A DNA stretch of 64,000 bases from Paracoccus stylophorae (GTDB lineage: Bacteria; Pseudomonadota; Alphaproteobacteria; Rhodobacterales; Rhodobacteraceae), in the NCBI RefSeq assembly GCF_028553765.1, contig NZ_CP067134.1:1841001-1905000 (forward strand), given 5' to 3'. The notes beneath the pieces are model-generated. The model had not been told where the DNA came from and did not search any database. It worked only from the letters and a program-made list of their open reading frames with translations. How positions within the stretch are numbered: position 1 is the stretch's first letter; every line of letters starts with the position of its first letter. A program made the translations under genes and the position numbers. Shown here piece by piece: positions 37,652-46,717 of the stretch.

Positions 37652-39469
37652 TCAGCCTTCCAGCGCTTCCAGTTCGTCGATCAGGCTCTCGATCATCGAC
37701 AGCCCCTTGTCCCAGAACGCCGGGTCGCTTGCGTCAAGGCCGAACGGCGCAAGCAATTCGCTGTGATGCTTCGATCCGCCCGCCGCCAGCATGTCGAAGT
37801 ATTTCGACTGGAAATCGGGCAATCCGTCCTCGTATGCCGCGTAAAGCGCGTTCACCAGCCCGTCCCCGAACGCATAGGCATAGACGTAGAAGGGCGAGTG
37901 GACGAAATGCGGGACATAGGTCCAGAACGTCTCGTATCCGGGCATGAACTCGAACACGGGGCCAAGGCTTTCGGCCTGTACGCTCATCCACAGCGCGTTG
38001 ATGTCGTCGGGCGTCAGTTCGCCCTCGGCCCGCGCGGCGTGCAGCTTGCATTCGAAATCGTAGAAGGCGATCTGGCGGACCACGGTGTTGATCATGTCCT
38101 CGACCTTGCCGGCCAGCAGCGCCTTGCGTTGGGCGGGATCGGCGGTCCGGGCCAGCAACGCGCGGAAGGTCAGCATCTCGCCGAAGACGCTGGCGGTTTC
38201 GGCCAGGGTCAGGGGCGTCGCGGCCAGCAATTCGCCCTGATCGGCGGCCAGCCGCTGATGGACGCCGTGGCCCAGCTCGTGCGCCAGCGTCATCACGTCG
38301 CGCGGCTTGCCCAGATAGTTCAGCAGGACATAGGGATGCACCGTCGTCACGGTCGGATGCGCGAATGCCCCCGGCGCCTTGCCCGGCGTGGCCGCCGCGT
38401 CGATCCAGCCGCGATCGAAGAACGGCTCGGCCAGTTCGGCCAGTTTCGGATCGAACCCGGCATAGGCGTCCAGCACGGTCGCGCGCGCCTCGTCCCAGCC
38501 GATGGTTCGCGGCGCGTCGGTGGGCAACGGCGCGTTGCGATCCCAGATCTGCAGCTTGTCCAGCCCCAGCCACCGCGCCTTCAGCGCGTAATAGCGGTGG
38601 GACAGGCGCGGATAGGCGGCGGTGACGGCGTTGCGCAGCGCCTCGACCACCTCGGGTTCGACATGGTTGGACAGGTGCCGGCCATATTGCGGGGTGGGCA
38701 TCTTGCGCCACTTATCCTCGATGGCCTTTTCCTTGGTCAGCGTGTTGTGGATGCGCGCGAACAGCTTGACGTTGTCGCCGAACACGCGGGCCAGCGCGCG
38801 GGCCGCAGCCTCGCGCCTGTCGCGGTCGTGTTCGGTCAGCAGGTTCAGCGTCTCTTCCAGGCTCAGCGTCGCGCCGTCCACCTCAAAGCTCAACGCGGCG
38901 GTGGTTTCGTCGAACAGCCGGTTCCACGCGGCGGCCCCGACCACCGAATTGTCGTGCAGGAACTGTTCCAGCTCGTCCGACAGCTGATGGGGGCGCATGG
39001 CGCGCATCCGGTCGAACACCGGCTTGTAGCGGGCAGGCCCGTCCGGGGCGGTGAACACCGCCTCATAGGTCGGGTCGGGGATGCGGTTGAATTCAAGGCT
39101 GAAAAAGACCAGCGGCGTGGTGATGTCGGTGATCTTTCCCTGAAGATCGCCCAGCATCTTGGCGCGCACCGGATCGACCGTGTTCTGATAGTAACGCAGA
39201 CCGGCATAGGACATGATCCGGCCGGCGACGATGTCGATCTGTTCCCATGCCCGAACGCAGTCCAGCATCGCGGCAGGCGTCAGATCGGCAAGCTTGCCCC
39301 GGTATTGCGCCGCGAAATCGGTCACCAGCGTTTCCAGCCGCGCCATGTCGGCCGTCAGTTCGGGCGCGTCGGGCGCGGGATACAGGTCGGTCAGGTCCCA
39401 GACGGGAAGATCGCCGAACGGCGTGGCCTTGCCCTGCCCGGCGGCGTCGAAGATCGGTTGTCCTGCCAT
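37652..39469 (-). CDS. pepF: Oligoendopeptidase F (M3 family)
   Basis: A cytoplasmic zinc endopeptidase of 605 residues that cleaves short peptides. The catalytic motif HELGH begins at H397 in LAHELGHGVHQRL, with the third zinc ligand glutamate downstream in TLAETASVFGEM. The PepF-type N-terminal domain opens WDLTDLYPAPDAPEL. The late YVYAYAFGDGLVNALY stretch and the SKHHSELLAPFGLD end fit the PepF/M3B group. It precedes the M19 dipeptidase on the same strand with a 58-base gap, suggesting a peptide-degradation operon. The ribosome site is weak (AAAGGA, 5' of the ATG). Confidence 0.93.
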   Translation of the reverse strand: MAGQPIFDAAGQGKATPFGDLPVWDLTDLYPAPDAPELTADMARLETLVTDFAAQYRGKLADLTPAAMLDCVRAWEQIDIVAGRIMSYAGLRYYQNTVDPVRAKMLGDLQGKITDITTPLVFFSLEFNRIPDPTYEAVFTAPDGPARYKPVFDRMRAMRPHQLSDELEQFLHDNSVVGAAAWNRLFDETTAALSFEVDGATLSLEETLNLLTEHDRDRREAAARALARVFGDNVKLFARIHNTLTKEKAIEDKWRKMPTPQYGRHLSNHVEPEVVEALRNAVTAAYPRLSHRYYALKARWLGLDKLQIWDRNAPLPTDAPRTIGWDEARATVLDAYAGFDPKLAELAEPFFDRGWIDAAATPGKAPGAFAHPTVTTVHPYVLLNYLGKPRDVMTLAHELGHGVHQRLAADQGELLAATPLTLAETASVFGEMLTFRALLARTADPAQRKALLAGKVEDMINTVVRQIAFYDFECKLHAARAEGELTPDDINALWMSVQAESLGPVFEFMPGYETFWTYVPHFVHSPFYVYAYAFGDGLVNALYAAYEDGLPDFQSKYFDMLAAGGSKHHSELLAPFGLDASDPAFWDKGLSMIESLIDELEALEG

Positions 39470-39555
39470 GGTCGAGATCCTTTTTCAGCTTTGCCAAGAT
39501 GTGGACCGCCAAGGGGCGAACCGCAAGCCTTGCGCCAACTGCACGAAAGCGGCGT

Positions 39556-40467
39556 TCAACCCGGCCGCGTCAGGCTGCCCGCGGGTCGGCGGCGGCGGGT
39601 GCGGCCACGCAGTCGCGCCTCGCGCCACATCGCATAGCCGCCGGCGCCGGCGATGATCCCCGCCCCGGCCAGCGTCCAGCCATCGGGCCGTTCGCCGAAG
39701 ACCAGCACCCCCAGGATGATCGCAAAGACCAGCCGGGAATAGCGGAAGGGCGCGATGGCCCCGATCTCTCCGATCCGGGTGGCGATCACCATCGTCATGT
39801 AGCCCAGCAACCCGAACGCCAGCGACACGGCCATCATCCCGGCCTCGGCCGGGCCGGGCACGACCATGGGCTGGCCGCCGATCACGACCAGCACCGCGCC
39901 CGCCACGGCCATCGCGCCAAAGGCCGATGCGGTCAGCAGCCCCGATCCGATCTGCACCGGCAACCGGCGCGTGACCAGATCGCGCACCGCCAGCGCCACC
40001 ACCGCGATCAGCGCCAGGATCGAGCCGGGCTGGAATGCGTCGGTGCCCGGACGCACGATCAGGATCACGCCCGCAAAGCCCACCGCAATCGAGGTCCAGC
40101 GACGCCAGCCGACCGGCTCGCCCAGAACCACCGCCGCCCCCAGGGTCATCAGCAGCGGCAGCGCCTGAAGGATCGCCGATGCGATGCTGAGATCGCCGAT
40201 TGACAGCGCGGTCAGGAAACAGATGGCGCAGACGCCCTCGGCCAGGTTGCGCAGCACGACGCCCGGATGGATCAGGTCGCGCCAGCGCAGCCCGCCCGGA
40301 CTGCGCGCGACCCATGCGCCGAAGATCGCCATGCCGCCAAGGCCCAGCACGACCAGAAGCTGCCCGATCGAGATGCCCCGCGACAAAAGCTTCAGCAGCG
40401 CGTCCTCGCAGGCGAAGGCGGCCATGCCCAGGGTCATCAGCGCGGCGGCGCGCGCGTTCGGGGTCAT
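39556..40467 (-). CDS. EamA/DMT family permease
   Basis: A 303-residue inner-membrane transporter with ten hydrophobic helices in two EamA repeats (LMTLGMAAFACEDALLKLLS; later LAFGLLGYMTMVIATRIGEI). The repeat ends GEPVGWRRW and GERPDGWTLAG are the family's conserved loops. A basic tail (RLRGRTRRRRP) is cytoplasmic. I start at the ATG at 40467 after GAGG; the longer upstream frame is arginine-rich and lies over the divergent promoter. Substrates range from amino acids to nucleotides and cannot be assigned here. A second, distinct DMT permease lies at 52893. Confidence 0.88.
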   Translation of the reverse strand: MTPNARAAALMTLGMAAFACEDALLKLLSRGISIGQLLVVLGLGGMAIFGAWVARSPGGLRWRDLIHPGVVLRNLAEGVCAICFLTALSIGDLSIASAILQALPLLMTLGAAVVLGEPVGWRRWTSIAVGFAGVILIVRPGTDAFQPGSILALIAVVALAVRDLVTRRLPVQIGSGLLTASAFGAMAVAGAVLVVIGGQPMVVPGPAEAGMMAVSLAFGLLGYMTMVIATRIGEIGAIAPFRYSRLVFAIILGVLVFGERPDGWTLAGAGIIAGAGGYAMWREARLRGRTRRRRPAGSLTRPG

Positions 40468-40604
40468 GCCCGCGCCTCTGGCCGCGCACCCGCAAGCCGC
40501 CCGTCCGCGTCGAACATCGCCCCCTCCTGCACGTTGATGCCGCATCTTGCGGCGGCGCCAACCCGAGACCATGATGCAGCGCCGATGTCAAACGAGGTGA
40601 ATCG

Positions 40605-40793
40605 ATGATCTTTCGCGTTCCCGACATGAGCTGCGGTCACTGCAAGACCGCCATCGAAACCGCCCTGCGACAGGCCGGCGGCCGCGCCAGCGTCGATCTG
40701 GGCGCAAAGACCGTCGCGGTCGAGGGGCTGGAGGCGGCGCAGGCCAAAGCCGCGATTCGCGACGCCGGATACCAGGTGGCCGAGGACGGATAG
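40605..40793 (+). CDS. Heavy-metal-associated domain protein (CopZ-like)
   Basis: A 62-residue single HMA domain with the metal-binding MxCxxC motif (PDMSCGHCKTAI) at residues 8-13. The expected fold follows, ending AIRDAGYQVAEDG. Proteins like this carry Cu(I) to P-type ATPases in the cytoplasm. GAGGTGA precedes the ATG. No copper ATPase or CueR-type regulator is next to it in this window, so its partner must be elsewhere. The call of domain is certain; copper as the metal is inferred from the family. Confidence 0.9.
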   Translation: MIFRVPDMSCGHCKTAIETALRQAGGRASVDLGAKTVAVEGLEAAQAKAAIRDAGYQVAEDG

Positions 40794-40876
40794 GCCGCGT
40801 CTGCAACCGCAAGATGTTGATAAGCCGGGGCTTCGCGGCGATCACGCCCGCCTCTCGTCCCGGTGATTGAGCGGCG

Positions 40877-40906
40877 TTGACGATTTTGCTATATCTTGTG
40901 TGTATC
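40877..40906 (+). promoter_or_regulatory. Possible promoter of the 40981 secreted-protein gene
   Basis: TTGACG at 40877-40882, an 18-base spacer and TGTATC at 40901-40906, 75 bases ahead of the ATG, in a locally AT-rich patch. A weaker alternative -10, TATATC, lies too close to the -35 box. Confidence 0.4.
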
Positions 40907-40980
40907 AGGGGCGTTCGAGACCGGGCCAACCGGCACCCCCTGTGCCTGAGGATAGGACCAGGAAACCGAGGAGACAGTCC

Positions 40981-41283
40981 ATGCTGAACCGCATCGCAAT
41001 TGCGGCCGCCGCCGTGATGATCACCGCACCGCTGGCCGTGGCAGGCCCCATCGACAGCGCCTGCATCAGTTCCGAACGCGCGCGGGGCAATTCGCCGCTG
41101 TGCGGCTGCATCCAGCAGGTCGCCAACCAGACCCTGTCGCGTTCCGATCAGCGGCGCGCCGCCGCGTTCTTCCGCGACCCGCATCAGGCGCAGGTCGTGC
41201 GCATGTCGAAAAGCAACGCCGACAACGCGTTCTGGGCGCGCTACAAGCAGTTCGCCGGCGCGGCCGAGGCTTACTGCCGGTAA
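40981..41283 (+). CDS. Secreted cysteine-containing hypothetical protein (100 aa)
   Basis: A 100-residue exported protein. The signal peptide MLNRIAIAAAAVMITAPLAVA is followed by a short mature part with four cysteines (DSACISS, SPLCGCIQQVAN, EAYC) that could form two disulfides. The block QTLSRSDQRRAAAFFRDP is highly characteristic of a Rhodobacterales family often labelled arginine transporter without basis. GAGGAGA precedes the ATG. It ends four bases before the Sir2 gene, so the two may share a transcript. The function is unknown. Confidence 0.8.
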   Translation: MLNRIAIAAAAVMITAPLAVAGPIDSACISSERARGNSPLCGCIQQVANQTLSRSDQRRAAAFFRDPHQAQVVRMSKSNADNAFWARYKQFAGAAEAYCR

Positions 41284-41287
41284 CGTC

Positions 41288-41968
41288 TTGCGCATCGCGG
41301 TCCTGACAGGCGCGGGCATTTCCGCCGAAAGCGGACTTGACACGTTCCGCGCCACCGACGGGCTGTGGGAACGGCACCGGATCGAGGATGTGGCGACGCC
41401 GCAGGCGTTCGCGCGCGATCCGGCGCTGGTCCATGCGTTCTACAATGCCCGCCGCGCCCGCGCCGCCGCCGCGCAGCCGAACCCGGCCCATCACGCGCTG
41501 GTCGATCTGGCGCGGCGTCACGACCTGACGCTGATCACCCAGAATGTGGATGATCTGCACGAACGCGCAAGCCAGCCCGATGTGATCCACATGCATGGCC
41601 GCCTGTCGCGGGCGCTGTGCGCCGACTGCGGCCATCGCTGGAACGCGCCTGCGGTGATGTCGGCCGACGATGCCTGTCCGCGCTGCACCGCACACGCCGC
41701 GCGCCCCGGCATCGTCTGGTTCGGAGAGATGCCCTATCACATGGAACGGATCTGGGACGCGCTGGAGCGGGCAGACCTATTCGCGGCCATCGGGACGTCG
41801 GGCAATGTCTATCCGGCGGCGGGATTTGCCCAGCACGCCGGACGGGCGGGCGCCGAATGTATCGAGCTGAACCTTGAGGACAGCGCCAATGCGCGCGATT
41901 TCGACCGCCGTATCCAAGGCCCGGCCTCGGTGACCGTGCCCGAATGGGTGGCATCCCTGTCCGGCTGA
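41288..41968 (+). CDS. cobB: Sir2-type NAD-dependent protein deacylase
   Basis: Removes acyl groups from protein lysines using NAD in the cytoplasm. The 226 residues begin with the NAD-binding GAGISAESGLDTFR. Then come TQNVDDLHE, the catalytic histidine H103 in HMHGRL, and the zinc cysteines C111, C114, C130 and C133. GTSGNVYPAAGF and ELNLE complete the fold. The start is TTG at 41288, four bases after the previous stop; no ATG would keep the N-terminal VLTGAGIS strand. The symbol cobB is the sirtuin name and does not imply cobalamin synthesis, although a cobalamin riboswitch happens to follow. Confidence 0.92.
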   Translation: MRIAVLTGAGISAESGLDTFRATDGLWERHRIEDVATPQAFARDPALVHAFYNARRARAAAAQPNPAHHALVDLARRHDLTLITQNVDDLHERASQPDVIHMHGRLSRALCADCGHRWNAPAVMSADDACPRCTAHAARPGIVWFGEMPYHMERIWDALERADLFAAIGTSGNVYPAAGFAQHAGRAGAECIELNLEDSANARDFDRRIQGPASVTVPEWVASLSG

Positions 41969-42016
41969 CGGCCGGATCGTCCTTGCGCGAATCCGGCTTG
42001 TGGGTTAACCCCGCCT

Positions 42017-42183
42017 TGCCTCGGTTCCGGGTTCTGCCCGGTGAAAAGGGAATGCGGTGAAACTCCGCAACTGCCCCCGCAACTGTCAGCGGCGAGCGAG
42101 GCCGGAAAATGCCACTGTCCGCACCTGCGGATGGGAAGGTCCGGCCAAGCCACGACCCGCGAAGTCAGGAGACCTGCCGAAGC
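42017..42183 (+). ncRNA. Cobalamin (AdoCbl) riboswitch
   Basis: The conserved elements appear in order. They are GGTGAAAAGGGAA near 42040, AACTGCCCCCGCAACTGT near 42066, GCCACTG near 42110, GGGAAGGTCCGGCC near 42132, and the B12 box AGTCAGGAGACCTGCC at 42163-42178. It lies 134 bases before btuB. By known mechanism, bound adenosylcobalamin lowers expression of the transport operon. Edges are approximate. The sequence from here to 42316 is the expression platform and shows no gene. Confidence 0.96.
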
Positions 42184-42316
42184 GATCACCCTGAGGGCAT
42201 GCGGGGGGCATGCGCGAAACGGATCTTCCGTCGTGGTGGTAGTCGTCGTCCGGCAGGCAGGCGCCTTCCGGGAAACTGCATCCCGCCCGTCAAGGGCCCA
42301 CGGAAGGAACCCGCCC

Positions 42317-44140
42317 GTGAAACCTTTCGCCCTTCTGTCCGCGACCGTCGCCGCGACCGCGCTGCACGCCGCCGGCCCCGCAACGGCACAGGAAACCTAT
42401 GTCCTGCCGGAAATCACCCTCAGCGCCAGTCGCGAAGCGACCCGGCTCAGCCGGTCGGGCAGTTCGGTGTCGGTGATCACCGAAGACGCGTTGCAGAACC
42501 GCGCCGGCGCCCCGATTTCGGACCTGATCGCCAGCTTGCCGGGCGTCGCCTTTTCCCGTTCGGGACCGTTGGGCACGACGGCATCGTTGCAGGTGCGCGG
42601 CGCGCCGGGGGAATATGTTCCGGTCCTGATCGACGGCATCGAGGTGTCGGACCCCGCAGCCGGGCAGCCCTATTTCGACTTCGGGTCCCTGACCTCGGCC
42701 GGGTTCGGCCGGATCGAGCTGCTGCGCGGGACGCAATCGGCGCTGTATGGCTCGCGCGCCGTCGCGGGCCTGCTGACCATCGACAGCCTGCGCCCGACCG
42801 AGGAAGGCCTGCGGCAAAGCTTTACCATCGAGGCCGGGTCGTATCAGACCTATGCGGCCAGCTATGGCGCGGCGCTGCGCCGTGGCGGCACCGATCTGTC
42901 GTTCACCGCCAGCCGCATCACCAGCCAGGGCTATTCCGCCCGCGACGAGAATGACGGCAATTTCGAGGCCGACAGCTTCAACGCATCGCGCCTGACCTTC
43001 TATGCGGCGCAGGAATTGCAGACCGGCGCACGCATCGGCGTGAACGGCTTCTGGGAAAAAAGCCGGGCCGAGTTCGACGAGTTCGGCGGCGACCTGACCG
43101 GCACCCCCGGCGACGAATACACCACCAAGAAATCCCATGGCCTGCGCGCCTTTGCCGAAATCGCCACCGGCGCGGTCGATAACACGTTGGCGCTGACCCG
43201 TTATCGCATCGATCGTCGCAGCTGGTCCGACGGGTTCGAGACGCCGTTCATCGGCACCCGCACGAAACTGTCATGGCAGGGCGCGACCGATCTGGGCGCG
43301 TCGGGTGCGCGCGCGATCTTTGGCGCCGATACCGAACGCGAGGAAGCCGACGGGCTGGGCGACAACCGGATCGACGGCGCGTTCGCCGAACTGTCAGTGC
43401 CCGTCACCGCTGACATCGATGTCAGCGCGGCGCTGCGCCACGACGATCATTCGCGGTTCGGCGGCGTCACCTCGGGTCGCCTGTCGGCGGTCTGGCGCGT
43501 GCGCGAGGATGTGCTGCTGCGCACAGCCATCGGCACCGGGTTCCGCGCGCCGTCCCTTTACGAGTTGTATGGCCCCTACGGCGATGCCGATCTGGACCGC
43601 GAGGAAAGCCGCACGGCAGAAATCGGGATCGAAAAGCAATGGGGCGCGGACAGCCATCTGCGCGCGACTGCGTTCTGGCTGGACGCGGAAAGCCTGATCG
43701 GCTTTGATAGCCTGGCCACCGCGTGCGGCCAAGCCTTCGGCTGCTATGCGCAGGTCGACGGCACGTCGCGCCGCCGCGGGGTCGAGGTGGACGGCAGATG
43801 GGCGCTTGGCACCGCGACGGCGCTGCGGACCGCCTATACTTACACCGACAATGCCGAAACCACCGAATGGGCCGAGGCGCCGCGCCATGTTCTGAACCTG
43901 GGCGCCGAGACCGAGTTCGCGACCGGCACGACGGCCGGATTGTCGCTGCGGGGTCAGGCACATCGCCCGCGCGAGCTTGGCAGCTTTGTCACCGTCGATC
44001 TGAATGTCAGCCATCCACTGTCCGACCGTGCCGAGGCGTATCTGCGGGTCGAGAACCTGCTGGATCGGCAATATCAGCTCAGCCCCGGCTATGGCACGTC
44101 CGACCGGGCCTTCTATGCCGGGCTTCGTGCCTCGTTCTAG
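42317..44140 (+). CDS. btuB: TonB-dependent vitamin B12 outer-membrane receptor
   Basis: A 607-residue outer-membrane beta-barrel that imports cobalamin using TonB energy. I take the GTG at 42317, with GGAAGGA upstream, because it gives a clean signal peptide (VKPFALLSATVAATALHAAG to PATAQ). A TonB-box-like stretch ETYVLPEITLSASR follows. The plug domain contains ISDLIASLPGVAFSRSG and VPVLIDGIEV. The barrel ends in the aromatic residue F (AFYAGLRASF), as outer-membrane proteins require. It is directly under the cobalamin riboswitch and overlaps btuF. Substrate assignment rests on the riboswitch and the family pattern. Confidence 0.93.
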   Translation: MKPFALLSATVAATALHAAGPATAQETYVLPEITLSASREATRLSRSGSSVSVITEDALQNRAGAPISDLIASLPGVAFSRSGPLGTTASLQVRGAPGEYVPVLIDGIEVSDPAAGQPYFDFGSLTSAGFGRIELLRGTQSALYGSRAVAGLLTIDSLRPTEEGLRQSFTIEAGSYQTYAASYGAALRRGGTDLSFTASRITSQGYSARDENDGNFEADSFNASRLTFYAAQELQTGARIGVNGFWEKSRAEFDEFGGDLTGTPGDEYTTKKSHGLRAFAEIATGAVDNTLALTRYRIDRRSWSDGFETPFIGTRTKLSWQGATDLGASGARAIFGADTEREEADGLGDNRIDGAFAELSVPVTADIDVSAALRHDDHSRFGGVTSGRLSAVWRVREDVLLRTAIGTGFRAPSLYELYGPYGDADLDREESRTAEIGIEKQWGADSHLRATAFWLDAESLIGFDSLATACGQAFGCYAQVDGTSRRRGVEVDGRWALGTATALRTAYTYTDNAETTEWAEAPRHVLNLGAETEFATGTTAGLSLRGQAHRPRELGSFVTVDLNVSHPLSDRAEAYLRVENLLDRQYQLSPGYGTSDRAFYAGLRASF

Positions 44141-44930
44141 GCGCGCGTTCGGGTGGCTGACGGCGATGCTGATGATCGCCGTCGCCGGCCCGTCCGTGGC
44201 CGCGCCGCAGCGCGTGGTGTCGATGAATCTGTGCACCGACCAGATCGCGATGGTGCTGGCGGCGCCGGGTCAGCTGATCTCGGTCAGCGATCTGGCGCGC
44301 GATCCGCGCATGTCGGCGATGGCAGACGAGGCGCGGGATTATCCCATCAATCACGGCCGTGCCGAGGAAATCTATCTGCTGCGGCCCGATCTGGTGATCG
44401 CGGGGCAGTTCGCCTCGGGGCCGACGGTTGCCATGCTGCGCCGTCTGGGCATCCGGGTCGAGGTGCTGCCGCCGGCCGACAGCTTCGACGCGATCCGGGA
44501 CGAGATCCGCCGCATCGGCGCGCTGCTGAACCGCGACCGGGCCGCCGCCGATCTGCTGGCGCGTTTCGATGCGGGGCTTGCCGCACTTCGGCCCGCCGGT
44601 GATCGCGGGCGCGCGGCGCTGTATTACGCCAACGGCTTCACCTCGGGGCGCGACACGCTGGCCGGCGCGATCCTTGAGGCGGCGGGTTATCGCAACATCG
44701 CGACCGATTACGGCATCGCCAACACCACCGCGCTGCCGCTGGAACTGCTGGTCATGGCCCGCCCGCACCGGCTGATCACCGGCGCAAGATGGCCGGGGCA
44801 GTCGCGCAGCGAGGCGATCCTGGATCACCCGGCGCTGGACCGGATCGCGCCCCACACGGCCGAAATCACCGACCGCGACTGGGTCTGCGGCACGCCGTTC
44901 GTGCTGCGCGCCATCGAGGCGCTGCAATGA
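44115..44930 (+). CDS. btuF: Periplasmic cobalamin-binding protein of ABC importer
   Basis: A type-III periplasmic binding protein of about 270 residues that delivers B12 to BtuCD. The signal region FGWLTAMLMIAVAGPSVAA is followed by PQRVVSMNLCTDQIAMVLA, the family opening. EEIYLLRPDLVIAGQFAS and LPPADSFDAIRDEIRRIGAL belong to the linking helix region. The start is uncertain: the ATG at 44115 and a GTG at 44127 are both in frame and both lie within the end of btuB. Its stop overlaps btuC as ATGA. The assignment as BtuF rather than a siderophore-binding relative rests on the riboswitch operon. Confidence 0.85.
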   Translation: MPGFVPRSRRAFGWLTAMLMIAVAGPSVAAPQRVVSMNLCTDQIAMVLAAPGQLISVSDLARDPRMSAMADEARDYPINHGRAEEIYLLRPDLVIAGQFASGPTVAMLRRLGIRVEVLPPADSFDAIRDEIRRIGALLNRDRAAADLLARFDAGLAALRPAGDRGRAALYYANGFTSGRDTLAGAILEAAGYRNIATDYGIANTTALPLELLVMARPHRLITGARWPGQSRSEAILDHPALDRIAPHTAEITDRDWVCGTPFVLRAIEALQ

Positions 44931-45913
44931 AGCCGCTGTTTGCCGCGCTGGCGGTGCTGGTCGCCCTGCTGTTCACCGCCTCGCTGCTGACCGGGCCGGC
45001 CGGTATCGGCGCGGTGGACGGGCTGCGCGCGCTGATCCTGGGCGCGGACGGGCCGGTGCCCATCGTCATGCGCGAGATCCGTCTGCCGCGCGCGGTGCTG
45101 GGGCTGGCGGTGGGCGCGGGGCTGGGCCTGACCGGGGCGGCGATGCAGGGTTATCTGCGCAATCCGCTGGCCGAACCGGGACTGATCGGCGTGTCCGGCA
45201 TGGCCGCTTTGGGCGCCGTCATCGCCATCCAGACCGGGCTGTCGGTGGCCGCGGCGCTGGCCCTGCCGGTCGCGGCGCTGGCCGGCGCGGCCATCGGGGT
45301 GGCGCTGCTGGTCGCACTGGCAGGGCCGCGCGGCGGGTCGGTGACGCTGATCCTGGCCGGCATCGCCATCTCGGCTTTGGCCGGGGCGGGCACGGCCTTG
45401 GTGCTGAACCTGTCGCCCAACCCATATGCGGCCAACGAGATCGTGTTCTGGCTGATGGGATCGGTGGCGGACCGGTCGATGCTGCATGTCTGGCTGGCGC
45501 TGCCGCCGATGGCGGCTGGCGCGGCGCTGATCGTCACGACAGGTCGCGCGCTGGACGCGCTGACCCTGGGCGAGGCGGCGGCGGCCGCGATGGGCGTCTC
45601 GCCCGCCGGCCTGCGCTTGCGGCTGATCGCGGGTGTGGCGCTGGTCGTCGGGCCGGCGACGGCGGTTGCGGGGGCCATCGGCTTTGTCGGGCTGGTGGTG
45701 CCGCATCTGCTGCGCCCGTGGGTCGGGGCGCGACCGTCCGTGCTGCTGCCCGCCTCGGCCCTGGGCGGTGCGGCGCTGCTGCTGGCCGCCGACATCGCGG
45801 TGCGGCTGATCCTGCCGCAGCGCGATCTGAAGCTGGGGGTGCTGACGGCGCTGGTGGGCGCGCCGCTGTTTCTGCATCTGATCTGGAAAACGCGCAGCGG
45901 GGGGCGGGTCTGA
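44927..45913 (+). CDS. btuC: Cobalamin ABC transporter permease (FecCD family)
   Basis: A 328-residue inner-membrane permease with about ten helices. The FecCD motifs RLPRAVLGLAVGAGLGLTGA, MQGYLRNPLAEPGLIGVSG and GFVGLVVPHLLRPWVGA are all present, the last being the coupling region for the ATPase. It starts with an ATGA overlap on btuF and ends with a one-base overlap on btuD (TGATG). The operon is thus fully coupled from btuB onward and controlled by the cobalamin riboswitch. FecCD members also move iron siderophores, so B12 is assigned by context. Confidence 0.92.
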   Translation: MKPLFAALAVLVALLFTASLLTGPAGIGAVDGLRALILGADGPVPIVMREIRLPRAVLGLAVGAGLGLTGAAMQGYLRNPLAEPGLIGVSGMAALGAVIAIQTGLSVAAALALPVAALAGAAIGVALLVALAGPRGGSVTLILAGIAISALAGAGTALVLNLSPNPYAANEIVFWLMGSVADRSMLHVWLALPPMAAGAALIVTTGRALDALTLGEAAAAAMGVSPAGLRLRLIAGVALVVGPATAVAGAIGFVGLVVPHLLRPWVGARPSVLLPASALGGAALLLAADIAVRLILPQRDLKLGVLTALVGAPLFLHLIWKTRSGGRV

Positions 45914-46647
45914 TGCTGGTGCTGCGCGGCCTGTCCGTCACCCGCCGCAACCGCCCGGTGCTGCACGGGGTAAACCTGACCCTGGGCGCGGGCGAGGTCG
46001 TCGGCCTGATCGGCCCGAACGGGGCCGGCAAGTCGACGTTGATGGAGGCCGCACTGGGCCTGATCCCGTTCGACGGCACCTCGAACCTGGCGGCGATGGA
46101 TGCGGCCCACCGCGCCCGCGCCGCCGCCTATCTGCCGCAATCGCGCGAGATCGCATGGCCGGTCAGCGTCGAGGATCTGGTCGCGCTTGGCCGCATCCCC
46201 TGGCCCGGCGGGGGGCGCGGCGCGGGCGACCGGGCAGCCATCGACGCGGCCCTGACGCGGATGGGTTTGCAGGATTTCCGCAAGCGCACCGCCCTGCGCC
46301 TGTCGGGCGGCGAACAGACCCGCGCGCTGATCGCCCGCGCGCTGGCGCAGGAAACGCCGCTGCTGATCGCGGACGAACCCATCGCGGGGCTCGATCCGGC
46401 GCAGCAACTGTCCTGCCTGCGGCTGTTCCGCGCGCTGGCCGCCGAAGGACACGGGCTGCTGGTGTCGATCCACGATCTGGGGCTGGCGGCGCGGTTCTGC
46501 ACCCGGCTTGTGCTGCTGGACAAGGGGCATGTGCTGGCCGACGGCCATCCCGATCAGGTGTTGCGCGACGACCTGCTGCGCCGCGCCTTCGGGATCGGCG
46601 CGCGGCGGATCGACACGCCAGACGGCCCGGCGATCCTGCCGGTGTGA
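45913..46647 (+). CDS. btuD: Cobalamin ABC transporter ATPase
   Basis: A 244-residue cytoplasmic ATPase of the FecE/BtuD group. Walker A is GPNGAGKST at about 36-44. The Q-loop PQSREIAWP, the signature LSGGEQTR, Walker B PLLIADEPIAGLDPA and the switch histidine SIHDLGLAARF are present. The protein shares its first base with the last base of the btuC stop. It is the final gene of the riboswitch operon and is followed by a 70-base gap to a converging ParA gene. No cobalamin-synthesis gene is in the window. Confidence 0.92.
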   Translation: MLVLRGLSVTRRNRPVLHGVNLTLGAGEVVGLIGPNGAGKSTLMEAALGLIPFDGTSNLAAMDAAHRARAAAYLPQSREIAWPVSVEDLVALGRIPWPGGGRGAGDRAAIDAALTRMGLQDFRKRTALRLSGGEQTRALIARALAQETPLLIADEPIAGLDPAQQLSCLRLFRALAAEGHGLLVSIHDLGLAARFCTRLVLLDKGHVLADGHPDQVLRDDLLRRAFGIGARRIDTPDGPAILPV

Positions 46648-46717
46648 CACGCGACCGGTTGGCCGACCGGCGCGGTTGCCGGCCTAAGACGCAAACCAGC
46701 CGCCGCGTGTCGATGTG

